Shown: positions 1 through 11,609, counted from the stretch's first letter. The stretch is 64,000 bases of DNA from Amylostereum areolatum (GCA_012932865.1 SAXG01000101.1:1-64000), one strand, 5' to 3'. The notes: a model not told the origin generated them from the sequence alone. A program made the numbers and translations.

Positions 1-5
1 AATAT

Positions 6-240
6 TTAGTGCGAAGTGTGAAATATTCCGTAATGGGACCTCCTGTGTGTGAGAGTGCCGTCTGCATTTCGTACTGGGATGGGGCGAGCAGTCCGCTTCG
101 CGTGGGGATGTGATTTTCCTGCACAAACTTCGTGTGTGATACACGACCAGTGCAAACCACTGTCCAGGAGTGCGAGAGCTTTGACAATGCGTTTGGAATC
201 TACCACCCAGTGTGTGGGAATGACCGTTTGTTCCTTGGCG
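6..240 (-). pseudogene. Retrotransposon aspartic protease fragment
   Basis: The minus-strand translation contains ALLDSGLHWSCI followed about 25 residues later by RPIPVRNADG. This is the layout of the retropepsin active-site loop (hydrophobic-hydrophobic-D-S-G) and the downstream strand seen in fungal gypsy proteases. The equivalent block in gypsy element 1 reads LLDSGAEG and then PFPVRNVDGT. In the working family the enzyme cleaves the Gag-Pol polyprotein. The residue after DSG is Leu rather than the usual Ala, and the ORF upstream is low complexity, so this is treated as a decayed fragment. Confidence 0.6.
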
Positions 241-516
241 CTGGCGGAGCGTATGAACTGCATAGGAGTGGCGAGCTCTAGTAGAGCTTGACATGCTAAC
301 TCGTCTCCCATGCCAGTTATTTCCTTGATGGCTTCATAAGTAGCCTCGTCACGGCGTCGGTGTTGTGTGTCCAGATGCGAAGGATTGCAATCGCACTTTC
401 GGGTTTGTCTTCCCTTAAGCGATGAAGCGTCCATTGAGCCGTTCCAGGTGCCATATAACATGATTTGGGCGCCGTGCCCCTTCCATCGCACGGCGTTGTC
501 CCTGACTTCACAGGGT

Positions 517-597
517 CCATATCCAAAACCGAGTCCGTATCCAAAGCCGTATCCAAAACTGAAGCCGAAACCGAAGCCATATCCAAAGCGAAGGCTC
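517..597 (-). repeat. Short tandem repeat in the gag-protease linker
   Basis: An irregular 6/12-bp repeat of the type CCGTATCCAAAG. It translates to alternating Tyr-Gly/Phe-Gly on the minus strand and Pro-Lys/Pro-Tyr on the plus strand. It separates the gag remnant from the protease remnant and probably expanded by slippage. Confidence 0.6.
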
Positions 598-879
598 ACA
601 AATCGAGGCCTGAGTATCTAAAATAACAACGGGACGCGTGCCCGTACCGATAGAGTCCGTAAGAGAAGTCATAATGGGGATATTCCCCGTAGTAGTACAG
701 TCCGAATCAACAATGCGCATATGTAAACGAGAACCAGGCCACCGAGGCGCCACAAAACCAGACGAGCGAGAAACAGAAACTTGGGCTTCAGATGCCGTGT
801 ACATCGTCAGCCCCCTCAAAAACCCTCCTTCTTCTCCTCCACCTTCGGCTGAGCTTGAAGCGCGTCCATCACGCTTTTC

Positions 880-1820
880 CGATCTTCGGCCGACAGGCTC
901 CTAGCCCAGGCGGTGGGCGTCTCGAACGTCTGTGCTCGAGCCTCTCGCTTTGGTGGTTCCGTGTACCGTTCCCTCCCACATGTCTCGGATGTTCTTCACG
1001 TCCACCCTGCAGTCCCGCACCTGGTGGCCATTCTGTCCGCAGCGGAAGCATCCCCCTTGATGTCGACACGGTTGACGTCCATCGGCTGACCTTTGCCACC
1101 GTGCACCGTGCCGGTTCCATCGCGGCGCCATGGACCTGCCCCCCTTGTTGCCCATTGGACGATCCTTGTCCTTTGGGTTTTTGGTTCTGCACGGGTCCAC
1201 TGCGCTGGGTCTTAAGGTCCTCCCGCTCCTGTCGCAGACCGTCGATCAGGATGATGCGCTCTTTGAGGTCCTCATATTTCTGAGGAACGTGACCGCTGTC
1301 GTAGTGGAGTCGATGGTCCGATAGTAGACGTTGTGTTTGAGCAGCTGCATGAGGTGGATAGGGTCCTGCGCCGTGGAGTATCCTGCCTTTCTTGCGAGTT
1401 GCTCGAACTTGGCGAAGTATTCATGGGCAGTGGTACCCTTCGTCTGTTTGAACCCGTCCAGTTCGACTGCGGCACGCGTTGCTGCTCATTGACGTCGGTG
1501 AAGGCCCCTTTGAGTGCTTTGTGGAAGTCCACCCAGGCGACCATGGCTCCATTGGCCAAGTGGCATCCTCATACTCGGCCTTCCAGGTGCGTGCTGCCTC
1601 CCCCGTCATGTAGGTGAGAATGAAGAGGACTTTGTCCTTGTCCGTCACGAGGTCATCCTCAGCGGCTCGCATGTATTCCTCGCACGACCGCATCCAGTCA
1701 TTGAAGTCCTCTCGTTTCCCAGAGAAGCCTTCAGGAGTTTTCGCGTGGATTTCTTTCGGGGGGGGCTGGCGGCGGCGGCGGCTGGGGCACTAACAGTGAC
1801 CGCAGGGGGGTTGACGTGAT
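880..1820 (-). pseudogene. Retrotransposon gag fragments with CCHC zinc knuckle
   Basis: Two minus-strand ORF pieces carry recognisable gag sequence. The piece around 1421-1693 contains a retrotransposon-gag-type helix pattern (VLFILTYMTGEAARTWKAEY). The piece at 901-1200 contains CFRCGQNGHQVRDC, a CX2CX4HX4C nucleic-acid-binding knuckle. The pieces are in different frames, so gag is frameshifted. Gag forms the particle and packages element RNA in intact relatives. Confidence 0.7.
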
Positions 1821-2271
1821 GGGGGGGGCCGTGACATTGACGGTGGGGGGTGGCAGGTTGAGGGCAGCAACAAGCACGGCAGGATGGCGACCCATTGGCC
1901 ATTTACTTCCATGAGCCAGGCATCGTCGGTGCCGTTATTCATGTGTTGGATGGAGAGCCAGTTTGGCCGATGACAATGTTCCATGTTCCACCGATTTCGG
2001 TGCAGTTGGCAGTTCGGCGGGGAGAGGGGGTTGGGGGTCGGTGCGGATCCACTGGCAGCCATGATTGGTTCGTCGAGGTCGGAGAAGTCTTCGTCGGTGA
2101 CAGGCGGTAGGGCAGAGGCGGCGATGAGGTTGAAGTCGGCTTCAGTGAGGTGCTGCTGGCTTTCGTTGGCGAAGTACCAACTGATGCCACTTGTTTGGGT
2201 TGCTACAAAGGCGACTTCGACAGTGGTGTCTCCGAGTTGGACAAAGAAGTCGTTTCCTTGTTCAGTGAAGC

Positions 2272-2955
2272 CTAGAGGGAGGGGATATATGTAGCAGTTT
2301 TCGTCTTCAACGTCGGTGTCGGAGTCAGAACTGGAGTCGGAGCCGTTGAGTCCGAACGAGGGAATTGTTTATAAGTGGGTGAGGTCGATGACCTCTGGCT
2401 CTGGTGTGGGGCTGGGGGTGTTGCCTGGTGTAAGGAGGCGGGTGGGTGTGTCGAGTGTCCACTGGTATTTTTTCGTTGGGCGCGTAGAAGGATTTTGGGG
2501 GTTTGCTCGAGTTTGTAGCGGTAGGTGACGTATGGGCAGGAGTAGACGTAGAGGTTTCCGTTTCCTTGTTCGCTTATTTTGAGGCGATAGAAGTGGATGT
2601 CTATGATGGAGTCTTCAAGTTCTTCTACGCCGAGGGCGACCTTCCAATTGTGCCAGGCCCAAGGGTCTTTAGATTCGTTGATGAGGGAGATGATAGCGTC
2701 GTGGCTGATGGGGATGAATTCTTGTACTTGCGAGCGCCAATCTTCCATGCACGAGCCCCCAGTCGAAATGGTTACTCTGTGCGGCAAGGGAAGATTTTGT
2801 CGAGGGAAGGTGGTTCTGTTATGAGATCGCAAGACGGTCTGCCTCAGTCTTCTCGACCTGTTGGCTGTCTCTTCGTCTAGGGGACACGAGCCCAAAGACT
2901 TCCTAAACCGCTTTCCTTTCGCCGCTTTTACTCGTTTCCTACACCAAAGGTGCAC
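2272..2955 (-). pseudogene. Leader ORF upstream of gag (gypsy)
   Basis: An open minus-strand frame of about 227 codons lies between the 5' LTR and gag. Its middle part (ESKDPWAWHNWKVALGV, then a stretch of alternating hydrophobic residues) has the same position and similar texture as the leader ORF of gypsy element 2 (KDPWTAHGLNF near 54.2 kb). This suggests a leader module shared across families, although the similarity by eye is weak. The C-terminal third is Pro/Ser/Thr-rich. Function unknown. Confidence 0.45.
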
Positions 2956-3010
2956 CTTCTACTGTCACCTCTGAGCTTTCAACTCCTGGTATTGGAGAGT
3001 CTCGAGTAGG

Positions 3011-3677
3011 TGTAACGTTTCGAGGAAACGTCAAGCCGGCACCGGTATACGTGCGCACGACCACAATGTCAGGGTAACGAGTCGCGTACTCTGGGGGCAA
3101 CGGTCTAGGGCGGCATGGGGGAAGGACAAGGTCAGTACCAGACGGGTACTACTACTACTACGCTACAGTACGTAGGGACGGTCGTAGGGTGGTGCAAGAG
3201 TAAACAGATCTCGAGCTTATGTCAGCAACGACTAGTGCGACAGCACCAAGTTACGACACAGCTGACTAGAAGATGAGGACGACAGAGGGGAGCCGATCAG
3301 ACACGGCGACAGACGAAGGAAAGCAAGCAAAGTCGGTAGAATTGACTAGCTCGAGATAAGGAATATGTACAGCGAGAGCGAGTCTTATATACACAAGAGG
3401 AGAGAGACTTAGGTAAGCAACCAATACACGGCGATCAGTAAGCAGACCAAGTATAAGTAAGCAGTCGTATGTAAAAGAGCACAGCATGAGTCAGTATCGT
3501 ACAGCATGAGTCAAGAGAAAGGAGTCAGACCCGGACCGAGATGAGTCATGTGGGTCCGGGCGGGATATAGATGAGCCGGGTCCGGGCCAAGGTGGAGCCG
3601 GACCGGTGATAAGTCGATAAGTCCTAAAGCGTGTAACCGATGTAAAGTAAAAAGAAAATTATAGACCGTTCATGACA
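3011..3677 (-). repeat. LTR (5') of the left gypsy element
   Basis: In minus orientation the block begins TGTCATGAACGG and ends AACGTTACA, the TG...CA ends expected of an LTR. It follows directly on the leader ORF of the left gypsy copy. A TATA-like TATATAAGAC on the minus strand (about 3380-3395) fits a Pol II promoter. Its right edge abuts the KDZ transposase N-terminal exon, so the retroelement appears to have inserted into or next to that gene. The partner LTR is outside the window, so the ends rest on one copy. Confidence 0.6.
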
Positions 3678-3689
3678 GAGAGGCATTCA

Positions 3690-6600
3690 AGAGCCGAGCA
3701 CTCAGCCCACTAACCAAGCAAAGACTGGAACGCAACCAAAGCCAGGCTCTGGATGACGATGATTCCCCTCCGAACGACTTCCCACAAGATGATGACACCG
3801 ATCACCTATGATTCGTGGACCCTCCGGTCCTTCCACATCCAACCAAGCGCATGGCTGGCAAGGTGAGTCCGTGCATTCTTTTCGGCCCCCAAGAGGAACT
3901 CACAGCATCCGTCAGCCAGTCTCAGAATGCGTTTATGAAGGAGTGGAAGCCAAGAATTCCCCAGTATACCTCCGTGATGTATAGTCGCGAGGCTCCAATG
4001 TCAGTCAAGTGTATCGACTGTGGCGTCGAAGATGGTAACTGGCGGTGCAAGCAGTGCTTCGGCTGTCCCAATGTTTGCGCAGAGTGCCTTCGGAAGGCCC
4101 ACCTCCGTCATCCTTTCCATCGTGTGCAATGGTGGATAGGAGAAAGGTTCACTGATGCTTGGCTACATGACGTCGGTCTGGTAGTTTGCCTCGGACATGG
4201 AGAACAGCCATGTCCATCCAGTCCTAGTATCCCATCTGAGGTGTCCTCCCTCCAGTCTAAACATCCGACTTATCGATCCATCTATCCAACCCCTCCCCCT
4301 ACACATCCGACACCTCCTCTTAATGATCCCCTCCATTATCCTGATCCTACGATGCAGACACCGGAGCCAACCCCCCTACCAGAGTCTATCTCCACCCCTT
4401 CAGACAATCCTGTTGGTCTTACGATACCGACACCGGAGCCAACCCCACCACCGGAGTCCCCCCCCACCCCATCCCATCCCACAACAAACCTCAGTACTCC
4501 TACATCATCACGACCTTCCACCCCCGTCCCATCCACCCCAACCACACCCACCCCAACCACACCCATCGCACTACAAAGTGACAACATTCTGAAACTGCCA
4601 TCTCCCGCATCCGATCAACCCGTCTTCGTGGATCCATTCACAAACAGGATCATGGTGGTCGTCCATTCAACTGGCGCTCACCGCATAGGGGTCCACTTCT
4701 GCAAATGCGAAGGAGCAGCTGCCGATGACCTTCAGTTGCTTAAACTGGGATTGTATCCAGCCAGCGTCAAGACCCCCAAGTCCGCATTCACATTTGCGGC
4801 ATTGGATGATGCTAGTGACCAGAACATCATCTCTCATACAACACTCAGCTCGTATTTTCAACAGGTGAAAGTGAAAACACATCGAAGGTCTCCTGGGAAA
4901 ACACCGGTAAGTCCCTATTCCACTTCGGATACCATTCGGACCCATAACGACGATCCAGACTCGCTACCAGGAACTCTGCCGAGCAAATCGACAATATCGC
5001 TATTTAACCTTGCTGAAATGATTTCACGCATCCGACTCCTCTACACTGGCCCCAGGACAGCTGACACTTGGATGCATAACCTGTCCTCGACCTGGTGTCA
5101 ATCTGGAGGTGAATTGGAAGGACGATCCGGACAAGTGCGTCAACTTCCCACATCCCCTTGCAAGTACTGAAGTACTGTTGATCTAGGTACAAGTACATTG
5201 CCACTGCCGTCCTAGATGGAAACTACAGCGCACAACATCTCGCGTCCGCAACCCCGCAGAAAAAGGAAGTCCGTTTGGGTCATGGAACTGGGTATTTTGT
5301 CCCGGAAGCGCGTTACCAAACCCATCTTGCGAATGCGGTGGAGACCAAGGTCCGGATATCTTGTCCTTCGTAATGTAAATGTTGAACTTATGAATTTTCA
5401 GACCACCAGAGTGAAGTGTGTCAACCACCGTGCAGTGTTGCAGGCGGACTCCGAACACAAAGGAAGGGATGTGTCTGGTATAGTCTCTGTAGCATGCGCA
5501 GACCACGGATGCTGGCTCCCTGTCGGAACCGTCAACTTGCAGAAGGGAGAAAAGTCCGTCACCATCCATATCCTCCCTGCATGCGTATCACTGACTATGT
5601 ACCCCGCTCTAGGCAGGCGAATGTTGATTATGCATTATGCAGTGCACTCCAGCACAGTCTCGGAGGTATTGAAGAAGTTATGGTATCGTACGACATTATG
5701 TGCAAGTACGGAATCCACCTCCGGCGCCGAGTCGATGGCAGCATGTATCTCGAACTCCCTCCGGGCCTCAAGATAAAACAGGGTGTCGGCGTCTTTCACA
5801 TCCACGGACATGTGGATGACTGCTTCGCCAAGTTTGCGCCAGTTTATATCCCTGGGGTAGGATACATCGATGGTGAGATCGTGGAAACGCTTTGGTCGAT
5901 CCTCAACACCGCCTCCCGAAATGCTCAGGCCATGACACCCGCAGCTTGTGAAGAGCATCTCAACTGGCATATACTTAACAAAAACTGGAGGAAGGCCATT
6001 GGAATGCGTGCGTCCACAACCCTCACATCCGGAATCTACTTAATTTCCATCCAGCCGCAATGTTGGACCGCCGCCTCCGCGAAGCCCAGACCGACCTCCC
6101 AGACCGAGACAAGTATTATAAGGAGCTCAAAGCCCAAGCGACAGAAGAACAGGTGGAAGGGTGGCTGTCCGAGATGGACGAGGCACTCAACTGTCGAGAG
6201 ACAGATCGTGAGAAAATGACCATTTTCGATGTCCGCCTTGAGCTTGGTACGACAACATCCCATCCATATCATCTCCATACTCACCAAGTCCTAGCTGCGG
6301 GGAAGAAGGAGCTACAGATGCGATTAATAGAGAAGGAAAAGGCTCTCGGGGGAGGGGTCCGCGTGAAATGGCTGGCAAGTGGAATCCGCCTCCGGGGGGC
6401 ACAGTGAGTTTCCCCACCTGCCTTCTCATCCCACTGTAACATTCTCTATAGACTATCTCTACAGGCAGAAAAGAGGCGGCCGAGTCAGGACTCATTGACA
6501 ATTGCCGGACGCCAGTCAAAATTGAAGCAACAAATCATGTCCTTCAACGGTGCTGTACGGAAGCAGCTCGGATGGTCCGGGGTCCGACCCGCTTCAGACT

Positions 6601-7466
6601 TTATTCCCCAGTTGGACGAGGTTGGCGAGATCGAACTCCTTCCCGTTGCAGATTCCCCTCCAAAGAAAATGTCAACTCAAATTCCAGCGGAGTGCCTACC
6701 AATCCTGCTTCCATCCTCCATGTCTGAAACATGGCGAGGCAGCGAAACCAACCACCCTGTCATGGAGGAGACTCAGCTGTGGATCGGTGTCGCCAATGAT
6801 GCCCTTGGGGAGATCCATAACAGTGTCGGAATTCTCTCATTTCAGTACCGGACGGGGGTCCGGCCAGCATCCACTCAATGCCAGGTGACCCGTGCATATT
6901 CGGCCGTCACGGGGACCCTCGGCACCCTTCGGCAGCACGTCCAAGTCTACATGGACTCTCGGAAAGCACTGAGCCGACTTCACACTGATCCGACTGTCCT
7001 TGACCGTTTCAAACCCCTCTCCAAACAAGACCTCAAAGCAAGCACCACTATTATTGACCCGTCCAACCCACACACCGTCCGCGCTCAACTCGCGTGGTTT
7101 TGGACAATGGATCGCCCGTCGGAGTCGGACTCTTCGAATCCAACCTGGAAGGATGAGTGTAAGTAGTTGTCATCCTAACCCCCTCTGATACCTGCTCACT
7201 CTTGTACAGTCCTTCGGGTCAATCTTCTTCGCGCGAAGGCAAACCTAGACCGGACGAAAGAACAGATTGGACGTGTCCGTGCTCAGATGGGGAACACGCT
7301 CCGGTTCCACGACAGAAAGGTATCCGAATGGTCAGACATCCGAAACACACACCTAGCCCGTAAGGACATAGGAGCATCATGCTATGCTTCACGACAGATA
7401 GAGACCTGGAGCACACTGAGGCAGGAAGCCGAGGAGGTTTTTTGGAAATACAATGTTGCAGTCTAA
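3690..7466 (+). pseudogene. KDZ-family DNA transposase with CxC2 cysteine cluster, probably inactivated
   Basis: A multi-exon plus-strand gene with the hallmarks of fungal Kyakuja-Dileera-Zisupton transposases. An acidic N-terminal exon (DDDDSPPNDFPQDDD, about 3755-3805) is followed by the CxC2-type zinc cluster (CIDCGVEDGNWRCKQC...CAECLRKAHLRHPFHR, about 4010-4130), a long Ser/Pro/Thr linker, and a beta-rich block (CKCEGAAADDLQLLKLGLYP). The transposase core follows: VNHRAVLQAD, VACADHGCW, NVDYALCSAL, SYDIMCKYG, FHIHGHVDDC and DGEIVETLWS, the last containing the expected catalytic Glu. The helical C-terminus ends at 7464-7466. Likely introns include about 3859-3916 and 5557-5610, and others near 6406 and 7160. 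An in-frame TGA at 3809-3811 interrupts the N-terminal exon, and the true start is not resolved because an LTR abuts it. KDZ elements are cut-and-paste transposons expanded in Agaricomycetes. Confidence 0.85.
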
Positions 7467-7554
7467 TTCAATTTTTACAACCCCCTCGAAAACATGTATA
7501 CTACTCGTTTGATTCCTCTCCTTGCCCGGATGACAGGTCTAGAGTATCCACAAT

Positions 7555-8034
7555 TCAGCCATGAGCAATTGACCATCGACTAAGGTCCTCACCCGACCGT
7601 GCACGGTTCTTGCCCTTTCCATCCGGACTGGTGCGGAGCCGCTTGTTGCTTCCTTTGGGGTCCGGCTCGACAGGCGACTTTGATTTTCTCCGTGGGTAAA
7701 CTACACAAGGTGGTAATCCATCTTGCAGACTTGGCAGTGTTGGAGAAATGGCCTCGTCATCCTCACTGTCGGAACCTACAGGGTCCGTAAGAGGGCTCGG
7801 AGGGTCGGACATTGACCGCTCCCCGGCTACCCCCACGGATGTCGCCGGATGGTGTTGGATATCCTCAGCTTGATCACCAATGTCATTCAACGACAAATAA
7901 AAAGTGAAGAATGGAGCCTTACATTGCTCCTCAGACTGACGTTCCCTCTGACGATCACCGTCCTCATCGGTGTCATACTGCGCAAGCGTACTGAAAGGCG
8001 TCGAGAGAGGTGCCTGCTTGAACGGTTCTGGCAT
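7555..8034 (-). CDS. Hypothetical Ser/Pro-rich acidic-basic protein beside KDZ transposase
   Basis: Open frame of 159 codons with an ATG at 8032-8034, convergent with the KDZ transposase (gap about 90 bp). The N-terminal half is acidic (DTDEDGDRQ; DSEDDEAISP). The C-terminal part is basic and nuclear-localisation-like (KRLRTSPDGKGKNRARS). The basic tail resembles in character the C-terminus of the large minus-strand gene at 11.7-15.1 kb (TPRKGKGKRRE). No domain is recognised. It may be a real short accessory gene of the KDZ element or the 3' exon of a longer gene. Confidence 0.4.
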   Translation of the reverse strand: MPEPFKQAPLSTPFSTLAQYDTDEDGDRQRERQSEEQCKAPFFTFYLSLNDIGDQAEDIQHHPATSVGVAGERSMSDPPSPLTDPVGSDSEDDEAISPTLPSLQDGLPPCVVYPRRKSKSPVEPDPKGSNKRLRTSPDGKGKNRARSGEDLSRWSIAHG

Positions 8035-8307
8035 GGTAATGGATGATAGACCTGATATGCAGTCATCAACAGATCAAGCCCGGTAGTACAATGCAACACT
8101 TACCTAGTGATGGCAGTCGATGTCCAGGAGAAACAAACGACTTGTGAACGTTCGTGACACGTCCACCGCGTGATCGTGCGAATGTATTAGTCATCTGTCG
8201 CGCCGATGTTCAACTTTGTTCTCTTCTCTTTTATTCTCCTCTTACCTCACCGTCCGACCATCTGACCGTCTCCCCTCTCGACTTCACTCGTGCTCTAGCC
8301 CACCATC

Positions 8308-10205
8308 ATGCCCCCTGCTGCCACCGCCGCCGCCACTAACGTCGACATCGATTCCGATGTGTTCATCTTCTCCGTGGAGATCATGCGCAACGAGAGGATC
8401 GTGCACGACATTCTGGCCGAGTTCCAATCGCGCAAGGTCGTCCCTGGAGCAGTGTTCTGGAACAAGCTCCACCCGATCCTGGTGTGTTTGCTATATACTC
8501 TCCCACTTCCTACTTACTAACTAGTACCTTCCCAGATGTTCCTTACACAAGAGATGCACTCGACGCTCGCTGCGCGCGGTATCAAGCGGTTCCCAACATT
8601 TGTTAACGAGGTGGCCGCCGCCATGAGGGCGGGTGGGAAGGAGAAGTGGTCCGAGGCGCTTCAGCAGATACCGCTGGAGACATATCAGCGCAAGTGGCTG
8701 GGAGAGGTTCGGGAGCAATGGTGGACTGTCAAAGGTACGTCACACTTACCTCCCCTTATTCCTTTTCTCACATTTTTCTAGATATCTGGATGTCTAAGAA
8801 GAAGAAGGCTGACCTGAGGAGTGACGTGGACGCCCGCCCTCCCCCGTCATCGTTGACCGCGTCCACCTCCACCAAGACATCCGCCCCCCCCGCCAAGCCT
8901 CTCCCCTCCATGTCCGAGCAGACCGCGGCCACCATAGCTCCTGCTGAGAAGCGTCCCCCGCCCCCGCCCACGTCCGAAAAGACCGTGGCCCCTGCCGCTA
9001 AGCATCCCCCCCCCACGTCCGACAAGACCGCGCCCACCACGGCCCCTACCGCGAAGCCTCCCCCGCCGACGTCTGAGAAGACCACGCCCACGCCGGCCTC
9101 AGCCACGTCCGCGTCCGGGAGGAAGCAAGCCACACCACCTCCTCGCACTGACGCTGGCCTGTCCGCGTCTGAGACGCAGAAGACCCTGCCCCCCCCAGCC
9201 TCCACCACAAACAAGCCATCCGTGGTGAGGCCGAAGCCCAAGTTGACACAGGCGAAGAAGACACCCCCCCCCCCTCCCGCTCCTACGACCTCCAAGGATG
9301 TGCATCCCTCGGACCCCGAGGCTCTGGACGTTGCGGACGTCACGCAGAAGGGATCACGACCCCCGCCCGGACCCCCAACGCCGTCGCCCTCCGCAACCAC
9401 ATCGGAGGTCTCCGCGACCTCCACCAAGGTCCCCGCGTCCGCTCCCCCTGCCGTGCAGACACCGACATCCGAGGGGCTCCCTGCCCCAGACCCAAAGCCT
9501 ACAGTCGACGTGGACGTCGCGGAGAAGGGGCCCCAACCGCCTCCGGGACCTTTCAGCCCTCTCCCCCTGACCCCTACCGACTCGGGCCCATTGAAAAGGA
9601 AGGTGGAGGAGGTCTCTGGCCCAGATTCAACACCCCCCGCAGGAGACGCAGAAGAGGCTCCGCCTCCGAAACGTTAGCGCCAGGAGGCATCGGCCTCGGA
9701 GGGCACGGACCCATACAGTGAGTCACCTTCCATTTTGTTTGTGACCCTACCTCACGTTGGCATGGCCAATCCAGGTGGCCTCGGACTCGAAGCTGCAATG
9801 CGGATGCTCGAAGATCGCATTGCTGCCCGGATCGCGACGGAGATCGTCACCCTGGTGCAGGAACCCCTCGCCCAGCTCAAGCACCTGAATGACACCGTCT
9901 GGACCCCCCACCCCTAGTCGTCCGAGGTGTGGTACCGCAAGGCCGCGTCCAGCGGAGGACATGTCCTGATCGCACCGGAGGTGGCCCCCATGTTGGCAGA
10001 GGAGGAGGGAGGGTTGGCGGCGGCGCTTGGTGCAGGGAAGGGGAAGGAGAAGGCCGCGGCGGAGGTGGTGGAGCCGATGCAGGTGGATGGTGACTTGGAC
10101 ACCGCCACTGCTAACTCCATCACCGCCCTCATCGATCGCAAGCTTGACGAGAAGCTCGCGCCGTTCATGGCCCTCATGCGGAAGTTTCAGCAGGGCGAGA
10201 AGTGA
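8308..10205 (+). pseudogene. Pro/Thr-rich protein of the KDZ-associated accessory family, two in-frame TAG codons
   Basis: Exon 1 (8308-8481) starts at ATG in a good context and encodes an N-terminal helical block with a W-N motif (GAVFWNKLHPIL). Exons 2 (8536-8734) and 3 (from 8782) follow with clean GT-AG introns and matching phases. The middle is a 300-residue Pro/Thr/Lys/Ala-rich disordered region. The C-terminal part is helical (EAAMRMLEDRIAARIATEIV; then NSITALIDRKLDEKL) and could form a coiled coil. The frame stays open through two isolated stops, TAG at 9675-9677 and TAG at 9915-9917, on both sides of a likely intron at about 9719-9774. Each is explained by one CAG to TAG change. The N-terminal block resembles those of the genes at 16.9 kb and 17.2 kb. 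Function unknown. Confidence 0.5.
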
Positions 10206-10339
10206 GGTAGCGCGTCGCCGGAGGGTCCGCCGGAGGGTCCGGACTTCTTAAAAATATCTTGAATGTACCTAGTCGCACTGTGTCTGCTATCGCATCGCTT
10301 TCGTCATGTGATGTGTGAATCCGGCAACATCCGAGGAAG

Positions 10340-10346
10340 TATAAAA
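10340..10346 (+). promoter_or_regulatory. TATA box upstream of the ORF at 10390
   Basis: TATAAAA about 45 bp upstream of an ATG at 10390, a normal spacing for a fungal Pol II promoter with a short 5' leader. No expression evidence. Confidence 0.4.
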
Positions 10347-10389
10347 TGACCAAAGGTCACATCTCATCTTCATCAACAGCACAGAAGAC

Positions 10390-10638
10390 ATGAGCATCCC
10401 CAAGTCAAACCCAGTGCCCCGTCCTTCCCCTTCACCACCTCAATCCATTCCACCCACCTACGCGATGTATGCTGTGCACCATCAAAACATTCGTAACCCC
10501 TGGTGGTCACATAGGTATGAAGATCGATCCTATTCCGGCCCTCGTCAGGCACTCATTGCGTACAGATTCCCCGCCTCCGACAGTGAAGTTACAGAGACAG
10601 CATGGGCCATGGTACAGACCCCGGAGGCCACAGATACG
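10390..10638 (+). CDS. First exon of a hypothetical gene
   Basis: ATG at 10390 follows a TATA box. The 83-codon exon is Pro-rich at the start (PKSNPVPRPSPSPPQSIPP) and ends at a consensus donor (GTATGT at 10639). Downstream exons are not clear because the sequence runs into the partly duplicated and inverted DNA of 10.69-11.61 kb. Possibly a decayed gene. No family recognised. Confidence 0.3.
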
Positions 10639-10689
10639 GTATGTCCCCTGTCCCTTGATTATTTTCAATACTCTCACACATGTCAATCT

Positions 10690-10775
10690 ACCATTCAGAA
10701 CATGTCGCCATCATAGGAGGTGGGGTGGGGTGGAGTGTACAGTACAGATCTATCTGTTATCCGGCACTGAGCCCG
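10690..10775 (+). repeat. Third, partial copy of the 11.25-11.61 kb inverted-repeat arm
   Basis: CCATTCAGAACATGTCGCC, the GGGGTGGGGTGGAGTGTACA stretch and AGATCTATCTGTTATC match the outer part of the right arm at about 11541-11613 in the same orientation, with scattered substitutions. Confidence 0.7.
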
Positions 10776-11246
10776 CCGATAGACGACTTGTTGCTGTTGC
10801 TGTTATTGCTGGACGGTTGCAATGGTGCCCGAAGGAGGAATAGGACACTGCGGATGAAGGGGGTCGGTCGCGGACGAGCTGGAGAGCCGCCTGCGCTTGG
10901 TGGGAGCGCGTGTCGGAAGTACTATCCGCGTCCGAGTTGCCGCTCGCGACCGTGTGCGCTTCAACGGTCTCGTTGAACATTTGGCTGAGATAGTTTGGGT
11001 AGGCCGGGGAACATGAGGGAGGGGTAGGAATCTTGGAACCCATTTTACTGGCTTTGATCCATCCCGAGGGCGCCCATGAGCTCGGACTGGTTCGAGGAGC
11101 GGTAGTCGAACGTGTCGTCACCCTACTCGAACACTCGCTGAGTCAGGCAATTATGTGCCCATCTGATTCTTCGAATTCATCACCGTTCTCCGGCCCTGAT
11201 GACGAAGGAGAACCGGGACCCATCATCGCCGGATACGCCCCCATTG

Positions 11247-11609
11247 AGTAGATAGATCTGTACTGTACACTCCACCCCATCCCAAGTCCTATGATGGCGA
11301 CACGTTCTGAATGGTTCATTGATTGCCTTTGTGCCAAGCCCGTTGAGCTTGTCCTCTAGTGAACGAGGCATTGCGATGTGGGCAGTGAGGCTGGATGTAC
11401 CAGTAGAAGGGAGGACCGAACAAATGGAACGGGGTTCGGTCCCCCCCGTCTACTAGTACATCCAGCCTCGCTGCCCACATCGCAATGCCTCGTTCACTAG
11501 AGGACAAGCTCAACGGGCTTGGCACAAAGGCAATCAATGAACCATTCAGAACATGTCGCTATCATAGGACTTGGGATGGGGTGGTGTACAGTCCAGATCT
11601 ATCTACTAT
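11247..11609. repeat. Large inverted repeat (arms about 159 bp, loop 45 bp)
   Basis: The left arm (about 11247-11405) and the right arm (about 11451-11609) are reverse complements with few mismatches. The pair includes CAATGCCTCGTTCACTAG and its complement AGTGAACGAGGCATTG. The loop itself carries a smaller GGACCGAAC/GTTCGGTCC stem. The arms include the sequence also found at 10690-10775. The unit could be a foldback element or an inverted duplication of a local intron/exon, and a transcript would form a long hairpin. Confidence 0.85.

Larger units (their letters stand above)
1..2955 (-). mobile_element. Degenerate Ty3/gypsy retrotransposon (leader ORF, gag, protease), truncated by the window edge
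   Basis: Reading the minus strand from about 2955 down to 1 gives, in order, a leader ORF, gag-like fragments ending in a CCHC zinc knuckle, and a retroviral-type aspartic protease fragment. Reverse transcriptase and integrase, if present, lie to the left of the window. The frame is broken many times between the recognisable blocks, so the copy is dead. The 5' LTR is at 3011-3677, which fixes the orientation. It is clearly a different family from the two near-identical gypsy elements further right: the gag and LTR sequences do not match. Confidence 0.75.

Noticed and set aside
3266..3487. Minus-strand ORF of 73 codons at about 3.3-3.5 kb
   Set aside because: Lies wholly inside the LTR.
8768..9427. 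Gly/Val-rich minus-strand ORF of 219 codons
   Set aside because: Antisense of the Pro/Thr-rich exon of the 8.3-kb gene; the plus frame has consistent introns and flanking exons.
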